From Lateolabrax maculatus (Eukaryota > Chordata > Actinopteri > Acropomatiformes > Lateolabracidae): a DNA stretch of 64,000 nt. The first letter of the stretch is position 1. Each line of letters starts with the position of its first letter. The stretch covers positions 1,278,501 to 1,342,500 of the forward strand of contig CM062207.1 of NCBI GenBank assembly GCA_031216445.1, read 5' to 3'. The notes under the pieces were generated by a model. That model saw nothing but the letters and a program-made list of their open reading frames with translations. It had not been told where the DNA came from and did not search any database. Below are positions 20,715-32,476 of this stretch, piece after piece. Both the position numbers and the translations under genes were made by a program.

Positions 20715-23700
20715 TTATCTGGAGGCATAGAAAGGCCTGATCTTCATGCTGATGGCCTTGAGCGAATACCAGCTCCCCTTCCAGTTCATCCACACCACAC
20801 CGTCGTCAGTGCCGTGCTTGGCCATTTGGCGCGTGTAGGCTCCGCCCATGTAGTATCGGCCATTGGGATTGGCTGAGTGGCAACGGTTGTACCACCAACC
20901 ACCTCCGTCCTCCTTGGAGCACTGCTTGGAGGGATCGCCGGGAATCCTGGTTCAGGGAAACAGGGACAGGTATACGGTATATGATACTGTATATGAAAAA
21001 CCCCACATAGACTTTTACAAAATTATGCATTAAAGCAAAAAAAAAATCGCATGTGTAAATTATTAACAGAATGATCCATTCTAAGATATAGTTTACAGGA
21101 AAGTGGACATGCACAAGCTGCTTGTATTTAACCCTCCTCTGCTGGAGTAGAAACACATCCACGAAAGAGGAATCACTTTTATGAGACGGGAGTCGATGAC
21201 ACAAATATGGGATACTGATCTTGAATGGAGAGATTATGGGTTGTTCGAGCCTTAATGTTGCTAGGATGACAAATTTATTCAAAGCCATTATAGTATGTCC
21301 TTTAGAGTCATAAAGATGATTAGTTAACATTAGCCTGACGGTGTGTGTAACAGGTTTTGTCGGTTTGTTCAGAGGGAGTAATTGAATTACAAGATGTTTG
21401 TGGTTTTGTCACCTGGTGCTACTGTAATCCTGTGAATACGCTCAACAGGACACCTACCAGTTGTCGTTGTCTCTGTCATAAGTACTGAACATCATGCCGT
21501 TGTGAATGGTCATGGTGCGGTTTTCTCCAAAGAGTTCCAAGGATCCTTCCAGGAAACAGTTGCCAGCATTACCGGAGTAACCGCCGACCGCCATCACGTA
21601 GTTGGACGTCTCTGATTGGATGGTGAACTGGCTGTACTGGGCGTGGACCTAAATGATAGCAGAAACCATTTTAATTTAATTCCAAACTGAGGCCGAGACA
21701 ATTTTAAAAACATCTTCAAATTGCCTGACAAACAGTCCAAAACATAAAGATATTCACTTTACTATCGAAATAGATCCTTACATTTGAGAACCAAAAACAG
21801 AAACCAGTTTGGAAACCCTGAGGACTCACCTTGGCTCCTGTCCAGTCCTGCATCTCAATAAGAACCTCAGTGGGGCCCATCTTGGTCACCTGACTAATAC
21901 GGTCATTGCCCAGCCAGTATTCACCTGTCACATGCCAAAGACAAAGGTACGCTAGTCAAATGTCGCACTGAGGGGGAGCTCCCTTCAACACAGTCCCTTG
22001 TTTCACATTTTGAAAGTCTCACCGGGAGTCTCGCAGTGACCCTTGCCAGCATCGAAGGCGATGTTGCCGAAGCCGCGTCGATATTCGTCCCAGCGTCGGC
22101 CAAAGTCGACACTGCCATCAAGCCTGTTCTGGATGAGAAGCCATCCTGGGAAAATAAAAGAAGCTCTCTTAAAAACAGATACATTTATCAAAGGCGGACA
22201 TATCAAAGGTCTTTACAGGAAAAACAAACTAAATAATCAAAAGATGTAAGTTCAATGATATATGGTATATTCTCACCTCCATTCTGAGTGGTCTGATCAC
22301 AGAAGACCTTGTATGGAGGGAAGAAGGCGTCGGGCTGGATCAGGTACATCTGGGAGTCTCTTCCTCCTCGACGGAAGATGTCCTCACATTCCTTACCTGA
22401 GTCACACAGGAGGACGGTTAAACATGTAGATACATATACATCGTTGTATCAAGGATAGAACTGATACAGAGTATTAACAATTTAACATGCCTGATATATG
22501 TTCAAGTTCTTGTTATATTGTCTGCTGTCTAAGTCCAACAAGCAACACATGGTTTAAGTTACTTCTGTGTTCTCAAAAATATCCAAAATACGTGTCTGCT
22601 TTATTAATTTGTACCATTACTTTTTAATACTGTGGTCCAAAGCAAAGTAACAAACAGACCTCTGTGAAATTTGGTATAGATATCCATTATCCACACAGGA
22701 CGGATCTTAACATTTTTGGTGACCCCTTCTTTAACACCACCATCACATCAATGTCCTAATCTGTCCACACGTTTAACACTTTCTGAGAACAGTCATGCTC
22801 CCCTGGGAATGAACCTTTTTGATTTAATGACTGCATGACCTTTCCTCTAATAAACTTAAGCTCCACTCATGGTTAAAGGTCCAACAATAAATAAATAGTT
22901 TGTTTCCTCCAACACTTTCATAGCCTCTAGGGGGCACCGCACTTACCAGACACCACAGGTATGGGACACTTGGTCTTGCACGGTTCCTTGCACTCCTCCC
23001 TCTGGGCCTGAATGGCCTTCTCCAGCTTCTGAATCTTCAACCTGATCTTGTCCAGGACCCCCTGCAGCCACAGATACATTATACATTACATTGGGGGTAT
23101 TTGTTTTTAAGGTTTGATACACTAGATTCTGGGCCTGTTGATCCCTTTCAAGTGATGCCATTTGTCGTGTTTGTGTTTCTGCAACAGCTTCACGCTTAAC
23201 ATCAATTTGTTCCAAGATGATGCTGGATGCTTTACTTACAAATAACCAAAAAACTAGATTAGAAAGAGAAATAATAATAATAATTAGGGGGTTTCAGCTC
23301 TTATTTACCTGTAGCACCCTGATGCTGGAAGGGAAGACAGTGTCCACCGTCTCCTTGATGTAGGCATGTTGTTCCTCCACTCGATCAGTGTACTGACTGA
23401 CCACCCTGCTGTTGTCTGAGAGGAGGAAGAGATGGATAGGAAGGGAAAACACTTAGGAGAGGTGCATAAGGGTGTTTAGAGATCTGAATCCTTTCAAAAC
23501 GCTAACACACACGTGTGCATCAGACGGTTCTTGAGGGACTCAACAGGGTTGCCCATTGAGCCTTCTCTTTTGTTTGCACTAGCAATAGAACCACTTCTTA
23601 TTTTCAGAGAATGAACTTTTTTTTAAGCAAACATCTGGCTGATGTAGCATCAGACCATCAAGATGCTTACGATTAATAAAATCAAACTCATCAGGTCTTT

Positions 23701-25859
23701 CTCACCGTTGACGATTCTCTGCCTCTCCCTGAGGGAGTTGGACATGCTGTTGACGTAATTGTAGACAGTGTTGGAGGATCGGGACAAATCGTCCACCTGA
23801 GGCCTGAGTTGACTAATGCTCTGTCATTGAGAAAACATTGGGATTAAAATGTTTGCGTACATTTCTCACAATATGACAACAATTCGAGTAATAAACTCCA
23901 TGCATTTACATTTTAAGCAATTTTGATATTTTAGGAAATACTGCCTTAAACTAATTTTCAGCCTTATTTGTGATCCATACAAATTCTTTTCTGCAGCATT
24001 GCTCAGAAAAAGGCTTCTGGTAATTAAAACAATTAAGGAAAAAGTAAAAAACACAAATTAACTCAGTAAATCAGTTTAATTTACCGTCTTGACGCTCCTC
24101 TCTTGTTTCTGCAGTGCGGTCTTCAGCTCACAGCCAGTGGGACACAAAACACCCTGGTGGATGGGAAAATCTCTGGTTAGTGACTAAAATGCATTAAAAC
24201 CTTTTCTTTGTTCTCCTTTTTTTATATGAAGTAATTGATTTCCCTTTAGTGACGAATAGATTTACGTATGAAAATCAATTGACAGACATGAAACTTGCTC
24301 CGGACAGGTAATCACACACAATCAGACATTAGTTGCTCATTTTGTTTGACAATATAATGATATAATTAGGTACAAAGTAAGAAGACTTTGCTCTGTTAAA
24401 AAAAGCTCCAACATTGGAGATTTCGAGAATTGGGTTGTTTCATCAAATAAAAAGGTTGCTGTTTCTTTTTGTCCCTTGTGCTATGCTTTTAAAAATGACC
24501 AGCAGAAATGTAACACCCATGCAGTTGGTAGTTACTGAGCTGTAACATGTAAAATCAGTGGTTGGGTCCTTGATTGGGCTGGTGTCCCCCTACCATCTCC
24601 TCCGAGGCGTGCGTGCATCCCCCGGCCTCCGGCTGCTCCACCTTCTCCTGAGCCTGTGGCCGTCCGACTGGAGCTACGGTGGGGCGTCCGCGATACCTGG
24701 ACGAATGCAAGAGATGCTTCACCAACATGTCTGAGACACTGAGCGACACTGTGATGTCTAATGTTTACCCATGCAAGTTGCATTGTCGGCCCACCACTAA
24801 GTAATATAAGTAATGTTATGTCGTCATTTATAATATACACATTTATAATATTTATAATAATATATCCTAAGACTTGAAAAGGAGCCATGCTGCTAACTTT
24901 TACTATCGATAAGTACTTTTTGCTGCTAATTCAAAAATACTTTTTTGAATTAATTACTTTTACTTGTAATTGAGTATTCTTACAATCTCTATACGCCGCA
25001 AGAATGGTTGCATTACAATACATTTAGTCTTTCTGTCACTCTTTTTCAACTCTTCTCATGTGTTTGTGTGCAAATGTACCTGCCGCCACCACTGATAGGG
25101 GGCGGGGCGTAGCGGTTAGGGTTGTAGCTGTCCCTGCCCTTTGTTAGTGGACGGTGACCACGAGCATCTACAGTTGCCTGGAGGAGAGGAAACAAGACGT
25201 GATGAAGGAAATACTAAACAAAATATCAAAATAAATGAAATAAATTATATAAAACAAATAGTTTAAGCATATTTGACTTACTGTCCCATTCTTTAGTAAT
25301 GAGCTTTTGGCGTCCTGTGGAAGATAATAGGAAACTATTGTGAATATATTTGAAGATTCTCTCATGCTTGCGTTTGTAACTGTTGTTTATTTAGTGCATG
25401 CAACATGGACAGTGTTGTGACATGTTAGATGGTACAGTTTTTCATGAATAAAAAATTGTGCTTTCTGATTTTGGGGTGAAGAAAAAAAAAATAAACCAAA
25501 AATATATTTTAAGTTACATTTTAATAAATAAAATAAAGTTTTGGTGTCTTTAATCTCTTGAACTCCTGATTTCACTCTTAATATCCCCTTTAAGGTTTTA
25601 TTTATCTTTAGAACTAATATTTACTGTATCTGCCTATTCACTGAAACTATATAATGTTTAATCCAGATATTATTAAGAGTAAATATTCTAGACTTTTTGT
25701 GGGTAATACTGTATTAACATTTCCTTGATAACTGGTATCTTTAGAAATTGCGTGAACATATTCACAAACACTCACCGTGTCATAGTCGTCATATTCCAAA
25801 TCATCCTGAGCCCAGGCTACATACGCACACAGATACAGCAACAGCAGCGTCCTCATCAT
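20715..25859 (-). CDS. fgb: Fibrinogen beta chain
   Basis: Thirteen exons in transcript order: 25776-25859, 25282-25314, 25080-25177, 24594-24696, 24085-24153, 23706-23820, 23309-23415, 22947-23061, 22277-22396, 22023-22145, 21830-21924, 21458-21648, 20715-20946. The model closes at 494 aa, close to the human 491. A signal peptide (MMRTLLLLYLCAYVAWA) precedes an acidic fibrinopeptide B (QDDLEYDDYD...) that ends at the thrombin site VDAR|GHRPL, a canonical B knob. The PISGGG segment, ring CPTGC, coiled coil, ring CKEPCKTKC and a full globular domain follow (WLGND, TYDRDNDNW, GGGWWYNRCH), ending IRPFYASR. It is a secreted subunit of fibrinogen. The human gene has 8 exons, so this one is more subdivided, including a 33-nt microexon. 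The globular domain carries an extra Cys (GNAGNCFLEGS). Confidence 0.97.
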
Positions 25860-25954
25860 CTACTGTTAAAGTTACTCTTCTCAAGTTCTCGTCAGTCACT
25901 CTTATGTCTTCAGCGTGCCTTCACTCCTTTTTTCTGTCCCTGAAATCTGATTTG

Positions 25955-26035
25955 ACCAGGTATTTATCCTCGATGTGTGAGTCGATGTCCTCCCCCCACT
26001 TTTGTTGATCTTCTAAAATTGGTCAATAGCTGCTG
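25955..26035 (-). promoter_or_regulatory. fgb: Probable fgb promoter (TATA-like and CCAAT)
   Basis: On the minus strand a TATA-like GATAAATA (about 25961-25968) lies about 100 nt upstream of the start codon. An inverted CCAAT (attgg at 26018-26022) lies about 50 nt further out. The spacing suits a TATA promoter. Liver-factor sites were not confidently recognised. Confidence 0.45.
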
Positions 26036-27718
26036 GGACAGCCTGAGTCACTGGTGTACACAGTCAATCTGGAGTTTGTGAAGGAACAAAAGGGCAAAAG
26101 GACTGAAGAGTTCACTGATAAGTCAGAATTTGTTAAACATTTTGTGTAAGCAGTTTCCCGTATGACCATTTTTGTTTTGAAACCAATGCAGACAGACAAA
26201 ATGTACAAAATCACTGTTGTTGAGTCATATCTTCAAAATGCTAAGAAACTAAAAAAAGGAGTTTTGAGTTCATGTTGTTTGTTTTTAGATGTTTTTTCTT
26301 CAAATCCAGGGGTTGTAGAATAGCTTTAAACATTTAGCTGGTTTAATTTAGGTAGGTATTAATCCTAGAGTTCATCCTGGCTTAAAAAGTTTTTCTGGAA
26401 CATATTTTAAATTTATATTAGTTCCTTCTTAGCAGGGCATTGATTCAATTAGTTTCCAGTCAAATCTTAACACTTTCAGCCCACAAAATAAAAGGTTCAA
26501 TACTTCTCAATCAGAATTTAAATCTTGGTGGTGTAGAAAGAGCTTCATGTTGGGAAATAACCCTAACTCTTCCTGAACCATGATAATATTTTCCTTTGAA
26601 TACATTATAATATAATATGTTCATAGTTTCTCAGTAAAGATACAGTGAATACTGTTTTTGAAAGTGGACATTTACTTCACAGTGAGTCCATGAGTGTCAG
26701 GAAATTAGGACGATTGAGCAACTGATGTTTGTTTGAGTCCAAAAGTGTAGGTGGTGCTGCATTATGAAATCACAGGCCTTAACACACAAACCTGTACTAT
26801 CATATTTTTGTCGTTTATCCTAACCTAAACCATAACCACTAGTTGCCTATCCACAACTCTTACCGTTAGGCTTTGGATAAGGAATGAAAGTGTAATCTAA
26901 TCTGGGGACCAAATTACCAGTTTGTGCCCCAAGAGTCAACAGTATGGTGTCCCCATAATGAAGGTGTGTGAAAGAAATCATCTGACTCACAATTTTCAAA
27001 ACTAAAGTGCAGGCCAAACTTTATTGATTCACCTGTGTGTCACAAGTTTACTTAAAATCTGTTATCTTCTTATTTTCTCCTGTTTATCTCATTTGACTTT
27101 CAGAGTAAGTTTGATTTGACTTGCGACACTAATGTGTTAATATTCAGATTTTGCATATCTTATGCCTGAATTAATGGATGGAAGTAAGTTTACAAAACAC
27201 ACAAATTATCTTAAAAAGAAAAGCAAAGGCAGTTTATTGGATTCATATAATTTGAAGGCACACATTAGAAATTTGAATGAAGAACTTTTTGTTGGTTATT
27301 TCATGCAATAACAATCTTTTTACACGTATGTAGAAATTAATAATTTCCATTAAAACTAATTGAATGTGTTTGTTGGTAGTTTTATTGATATTAGAATTAC
27401 AATTATTGCAGCATGGTGGATTGTATTTACTTGCTACAGAAATTATAGAGGTTAAATGCTGACCCTGATATGAGTCAGATGGTTACATCTGAACCAAATC
27501 TTTGCAGGTGGATTAGCCAGACTTGAACTGTATCTGGGGTAGACACATCATTAAGCTATGTGTGTATAATATCTATCAATCATATATAACAGAAACAAAG
27601 AAAGAAAGCAAGTGGAGGAACTGGTCGTGGAGAGGAAACATTACTCCAACTGTTGGATCCAGTGGATGTAGCCTCGGACTTGTCGGATGTGTCCGTTTTA
27701 TGATGGTTAGGTCTGAGT
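26036..27718. other. Intergenic region, fgb upstream side
   Basis: AT-rich, with no coding exon that I can support and no obvious repeat family. Confidence 0.5.
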
Positions 27719-28414
27719 TCAAATCGTCTTGGCACAAACAAAGGGGAGGGTTTCATTGCAGGAGGCGTAGGTCCACTTTGAGTCATCTGCAATGCAGAAG
27801 AAAGACAAAAACAGTTGACTTCAACAATTTCAAGTTGAAAATACAAAGGAAATTTGACTGTAACTTATATCCATCTTATTTATTTAATTTTTTTTTCTGT
27901 TTTAATATTCTGACTGTATGACTATTTCGACCTGGAATTGCTTTATTTGCAGTTTATCTAGCGTCTGCAAAAATGACAAAGATAAGATAGAAGATAGATA
28001 AATAAAAAAGCAACTTAACACAAAGCCAATTTCTGGGGAGATTTGCAATCACTTTATTGTGCTATTTATTGATTGTAGTTCCTGGTTAATTGTTTATTGT
28101 TAGCCTTTTTCCAGTGAATCTTGCTCCAAGTTTGAGTTATCTTTAAAAATGTTCTAGTGTCTTAAACAGGCATTTAACTTAAGACTTGTCAGGATAACGT
28201 GAAGAAAAATAGGTGGGTTTGAACTGAGTGGGCTTAATCATTACAGTCCACATAACCATTTGTCCTGATCCATCTGACTCTGATACAGCTTGGTGATCTC
28301 TCCAACTTTAGTCCTACCCACAAAGTATGTGACTGGCTTAGCTGTTTCTTTTTGAGTCAGAAAACAAAGTATATTGTTATAGAATAGAATATTAAAATAG
28401 GTTGAATATTAAAG

Positions 28415-28449
<35 letters not shown>

Positions 28450-30642
28450 GTTTATTACATCCATAATTCATCTTCAGACAGTACTCAGGCTTCTCCACAT
28501 CGTAATCCTCGCACCAGTTTTCATAGTTAAATGTGGAACCGTCACTCCACATCCAAAAACGGTGCTACGAATAGAAAAAAACATTCACATATATTGTGTA
28601 TACACACACAGTATAATGATCTAGCTACTTAATCATGGTCAATCACATTTATGCACATTATACCTAATTGTACCCCCAAATCCTAAAGTTTATAACAACT
28701 TAATTTCCAGTGAATGCCATTGTTTGAAATGTTTTATTATCTTATAGTTACTATTACTGTCCTCATTGAAAGATTTATTGGTCAGCTATAAAATATCCTC
28801 ACGCAGTACATACAGTATCTTTGTCAAAATCTTTTGATAACAAAAAGTAGGGAATATTGCCAAAAGACGTGAACTGTGTTAATGGTAAAAACAATTTTGT
28901 AATAATAATTCTCAAATATCAATGTTGATATCAGACTAACCCGTATCGGTCGGGCTCTAGTGGACAGTTGAGTACGGAGGAAATTTGGCGATTTTGATAT
29001 ATATTGAAAAATACAGTAACAGAATCTAGAAGTGTATAGGGTTAGGTAATAATATCAACTAAACCAACAGATTTACATACATGTATGGCATCATGGCCAC
29101 CGATCCAGGTTTCAGGGAAGTTGTGGGTGTCTCCTTTGGTCAAAGCCTGGATTAAGTGATTCTCGTCATAGCTGTGGATTGACACCAGGTTGGCTCCTTC
29201 AAACAGACAGTAAGCCTGTAGGTTACAAGAGAAGAAAGAGTTTTCGCACATTTCATTCATTAAGTCATCAAAATGTCACTTGCTTTCACTTTGTGAAACG
29301 AAAAGTGCAGCCTCCAGGGGGCACTAAAGGCATTTGAGTTATTTTCCCTCCATCAGCCCTTACCTCTGCTTCAATCCATGTCTTCGGGCTGTTGATGAAG
29401 ACGAAACACCTTTTGCCAAAACGGGACCAGCCGTAGGGGCAGTAGAAATCCATGTCTACAAAAAATATATTTTAAACATTTTACTGACCTGCAAGTTGGG
29501 CTGCACCATTTTGACTCAGCAATATATTAGATTACTGGATTATTATTACTGATGCATTAAGGTGTAGGCAGCATTTTATTGGTGTAGCTGGTGGACGCGG
29601 AGTAGCCTGGCATCGGCAGACTAATTTGCAAATGCATATTAGTCTGGAACCTCTCAGTTCATTTTCGATTTCCAAGGAGCGTTATCAACGGGTGGAGACA
29701 ACCAATCAGAGCAACGAATTGCTGTTCTGTCGGATGCTCCGTCCTGTCAGAAGTTCAGCAAACACATATTTCTTTACAACATAAAGTTTAAGTGCTGTTG
29801 TTTGTTCTTCTTTTAGAGAAAATTTACCGTCCAGTCCGTTTAATACTGCCGCTGCAGCCGGCCGATCTTTAATATTTACAAAGATGCCTGAACGGCGCTC
29901 GTCTCTGTCAGGCATCGTATTAAACCCGCCTCCTACTAGATAAATGCTTGTGATTGGTTAACCCGATAAAATGGCAAGGAAATAAGTTTGAATGGGAGAG
30001 GGGCCAGACGTATCTGCCAGAGCAAATTAAGCATGAGCTGCAGATTCTTCTGGTTCCCAGGCTAGATACGGAGCTAATTTAATTACTTTATATACTGATG
30101 GATAGTTTAATCCGTGGCAAAGCATCACATTTCATAATCTGGACAAATGTATTGTATTGATCTTGATCTTTGTAGTAATTACTGCCTAAATCTGTTAATC
30201 AATAGATGCATAAAGTGAAGTAAAATGTACAATATTTGCCTCTTAAGTTAATGTGGCGAGTTACATTCCGCCACTGCTCAAGAACTCCAGCAAAATGAAG
30301 CGTCCTGTCAGACAACTACAACAAAAATCTGAAAGTGACACACCCATGAGATCACTCACCACAGTTAACAGGTACGGTGCCCGGCGGGGTCCTCGTGTTC
30401 GGGATCTCAATTCCGGAGAGGGTGTCGACGCACCAGCAGTACCCGGTCGACGCCCAGCACTGCTGCGGGAGGAAATTCCCGTAGGCGTCGCACTGCGGGA
30501 CGTACGCTCCGAAATTGGTGGGGCTGTGGTGCCTCTCGTACTCACAGAGGCCCGCCTGCCTGGTGGCGGTGGAGTTGAGCGGGGCGGCTCGGCTCAGGGT
30601 CAGGAGGGTCCAGAGCGTGAGAGACACACTGAGCAACTTCAT
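27719..30642 (-). CDS. Secreted thyroglobulin type-1 + C-type lectin domain protein
   Basis: Five coding exons in transcript order: 30360-30642, 29364-29455, 29081-29215, 28459-28564, 27719-27786. The model closes at 227 aa. The signal peptide is MKLLSVSLTLWTLLTLSRAA. Residues about 30-94 are a thyroglobulin type-1 domain (AYVPQCDAYGN, QQCW, YCWCVD, NTRTPPGT). The rest is a C-type lectin domain: CPYGWSRFGKRCF, WIEAEAYC, WIGGHDA, WMWSDGS, YCLKMNYG and a final exon ending PFVCAKTI. The usual sugar-specifying EPN or QPD triplet and the WND calcium motif are both absent (NWCEDYDVEKPEYC and SKWTYASC instead), so calcium-dependent sugar binding is doubtful. Small fish lectins of this general type are secreted and often linked to defence. 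Thyroglobulin type-1 domains can inhibit cysteine proteases, but neither function is shown here. Confidence 0.88.
28412..28447 (+). repeat. (GT)n microsatellite in the lectin gene's last intron
   Basis: About 16 GT units just downstream of the fourth coding exon of the lectin gene. Confidence 0.9.
29603..30065. mobile_element. MITE-like element in lectin gene intron 1
   Basis: The left end TAGCCTGG and the right end CCAGGCTA are exact inverted repeats. The roughly 460-bp body has no intact gene and includes 'ccaatcagagcaacgaat', found in common fish non-autonomous elements. The superfamily is not determined. Confidence 0.55.
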
Positions 30643-31149
30643 GCTGATGATGATCTAAACACAGGAGCAAAAAAGTCAAACACTGTATTTCTCAACCATA
30701 TAGAGTTCTAAAACCTTCTAGTTTATAATCTGTGGGATCATTAGTCATTTTTAAGGCCCTGTCACGCCACAGAGAGGCAAAGCAACTTTGATCCACATGT
30801 CTCGCAAGATATTTGGTTCTACTCTTGGTGAAGTCAAGACTATATGCAAGTCTAGTTGGAATGGGCGGACTTTACCATTAGGCAACTGCCTGGGGCCCCC
30901 AACTAAAAAGGGGCCCTTCACGTTTTAGATATAAAACATAAAATCATGCAATTATTCAAACTTTTGATTAACAGTTAATCAAAGCCTGCTCTGTCCAAGC
31001 CCACCGTGTTTGTCTTCATGTTATACTTCTGTACTTTTACTTAGAGGCAGGTCCATTACCTTTTGTTTTATTCAGGTATTTAAATCATTCTGTAGCTTCC
31101 TATTAGTGTGTCATATGTATTCTAATCTGTACAGTCACATTTTGGTCGT

Positions 31150-31600
31150 AGTATGTTTTAGGGTCAACATCAATGCTCTAACCATACACTGTATAAAAGA
31201 AGGGGACGTAGCCACTGTGACGGTGTGTGGATGACTGTTTAGACACCTAAAGTTTTGGCTTTTTGGCCCTCACCATCTTGTTTTTTTGGAGACAAACGTG
31301 ACTTGTTATTTGGGCGAAAGGGTAGAGCGGCCATGGATACGCATAGCTATGCCTCTATCCTGATTGGTGGTCGTTGTGGTAACGCCTCGTCAATCACAAG
31401 GTAGTCCCGCCCTAAAGCATACGCTGCTTTATCATGTATTTTACTCAAAATGTGACCATAATTTACTAAATGAACATCCTGCTGTACTGAAGAAGACTTG
31501 AAACTAGTGATTGAGACCAGAAACTCAATGTGTTACGGAGGTACTTCAGGTGAGAAGTCGGGTCATTTTTTTCATTGACTTCTATACATGTAACTTTAAT
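31150..31600. mobile_element. Possible fish DNA-transposon fragment
   Basis: Contains phrases (actgtataaaagaaggggacg, ggatacgcatagctatgcc, cattgacttctata) that resemble a widespread fish non-autonomous element. Termini are not defined. Low-confidence family call. Confidence 0.3.
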
Positions 31601-31711
31601 TATATACCTGTCATTTTTTTTCAATACCTATAATTATATACATATAATTTTCACATGTAACACTGCAATTAAATTAAGTAATTTTCATTAAAAAATCCAA
31701 AGTAGACTCAC

Positions 31712-31795
31712 CTGTTTCAGGATCAGCTGGTGTGTTGTGGCAGGTACCGGCCTCTGCTGCTTCTCTGCCTTTATTCCTGCAGACTTCTGCCGGTG
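31712..31795 (-). other. Probable 5' non-coding exon of the lectin gene
   Basis: On the minus strand a consensus donor (CTGAAACAG|GTGAGT) ends at 31712, and an acceptor (TGTTTAG) lies about 10 nt upstream of the lectin start codon. The upstream boundary (transcription start) is a guess. Confidence 0.5.
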
Positions 31796-31920
31796 TGATT
31801 ATTTTATCTCCCTCGACTGCACAGATCAAATGTTACTCTAACAATGGGCTTTTTCAGCGTGTAACACAGCAGACCTGCACAGATAGATATTGCATTGTCT
31901 TTACCTTGTTTATATATTTT

Positions 31921-32426
31921 ATATCAGCAGAGGATCCCTTGTGTCAACAGTTATTCTTTTTAACTGTAATCATGATGAGTTTTACGTTACATTATTTTTA
32001 CATCGACCTTTCATTTCATTGTTCACAGTGTCCCATTGTGTCTGCTTCCCAGACTATCTTGTCTGTTCGTACCTTCTAAAGCTGCTCTTATTTTACAACC
32101 TTGTATTGTGAAAATCTGGGTCCCAGACAATTTTTTAACCACCCGAGACTGGCTGGATTATATTTTATCATATTATATCATCCAACACATATGACATGAC
32201 CTGTAAAATTCAGTGAATCTCTAATATTTTTATGTCTCCTCAACAGTTACAAAAAACCTGAAAACCAGAAGGTCAAACATTCAAAGATAGTCTAGGAGGC
32301 CGAGACACAATGAGACACTGAACAATGAAATGAAAGGCCGGTAAAAAAATAATGTAACCCAAAACTCACCATGATTATAATAGTGAGAAAGATTAACTTT
32401 ATACACAAGGGCTCTTTTGCTGATAT
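31921..32426. repeat. Long inverted repeat upstream of the lectin gene
   Basis: 31921-32060 and 32284-32426 are diverged reverse complements (atatcagca...agcccttgtgt versus acacaagggct...tgctgatat, and ccagactatctt versus aagatagtctagg), separated by about 223 bp. It could be a foldback element or two copies of a transposon in opposite orientation. The sequence just past the right arm recurs at 35357-35415. Confidence 0.75.
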
Positions 32427-32476
32427 ACAGTAAACTAATGGCTGGAATCGATCTGGCAATGGCTGTGGTTTACCAG
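32417..32476. repeat. Dispersed repeat fragment, copy A
   Basis: 'tgctgatatacagtaaactaatggctggaat ... ggctgtggtt' recurs with few changes at 35357-35415 in tlr2 intron 1, in the same orientation. Confidence 0.8.

Noticed and set aside
28240..28360. Sequence just downstream of lectin exon 4 as its final exon
   Set aside because: It gives a frame without the expected last lectin cysteines, whereas 27719-27786 supplies the correct phase and the PFVCAK ending.
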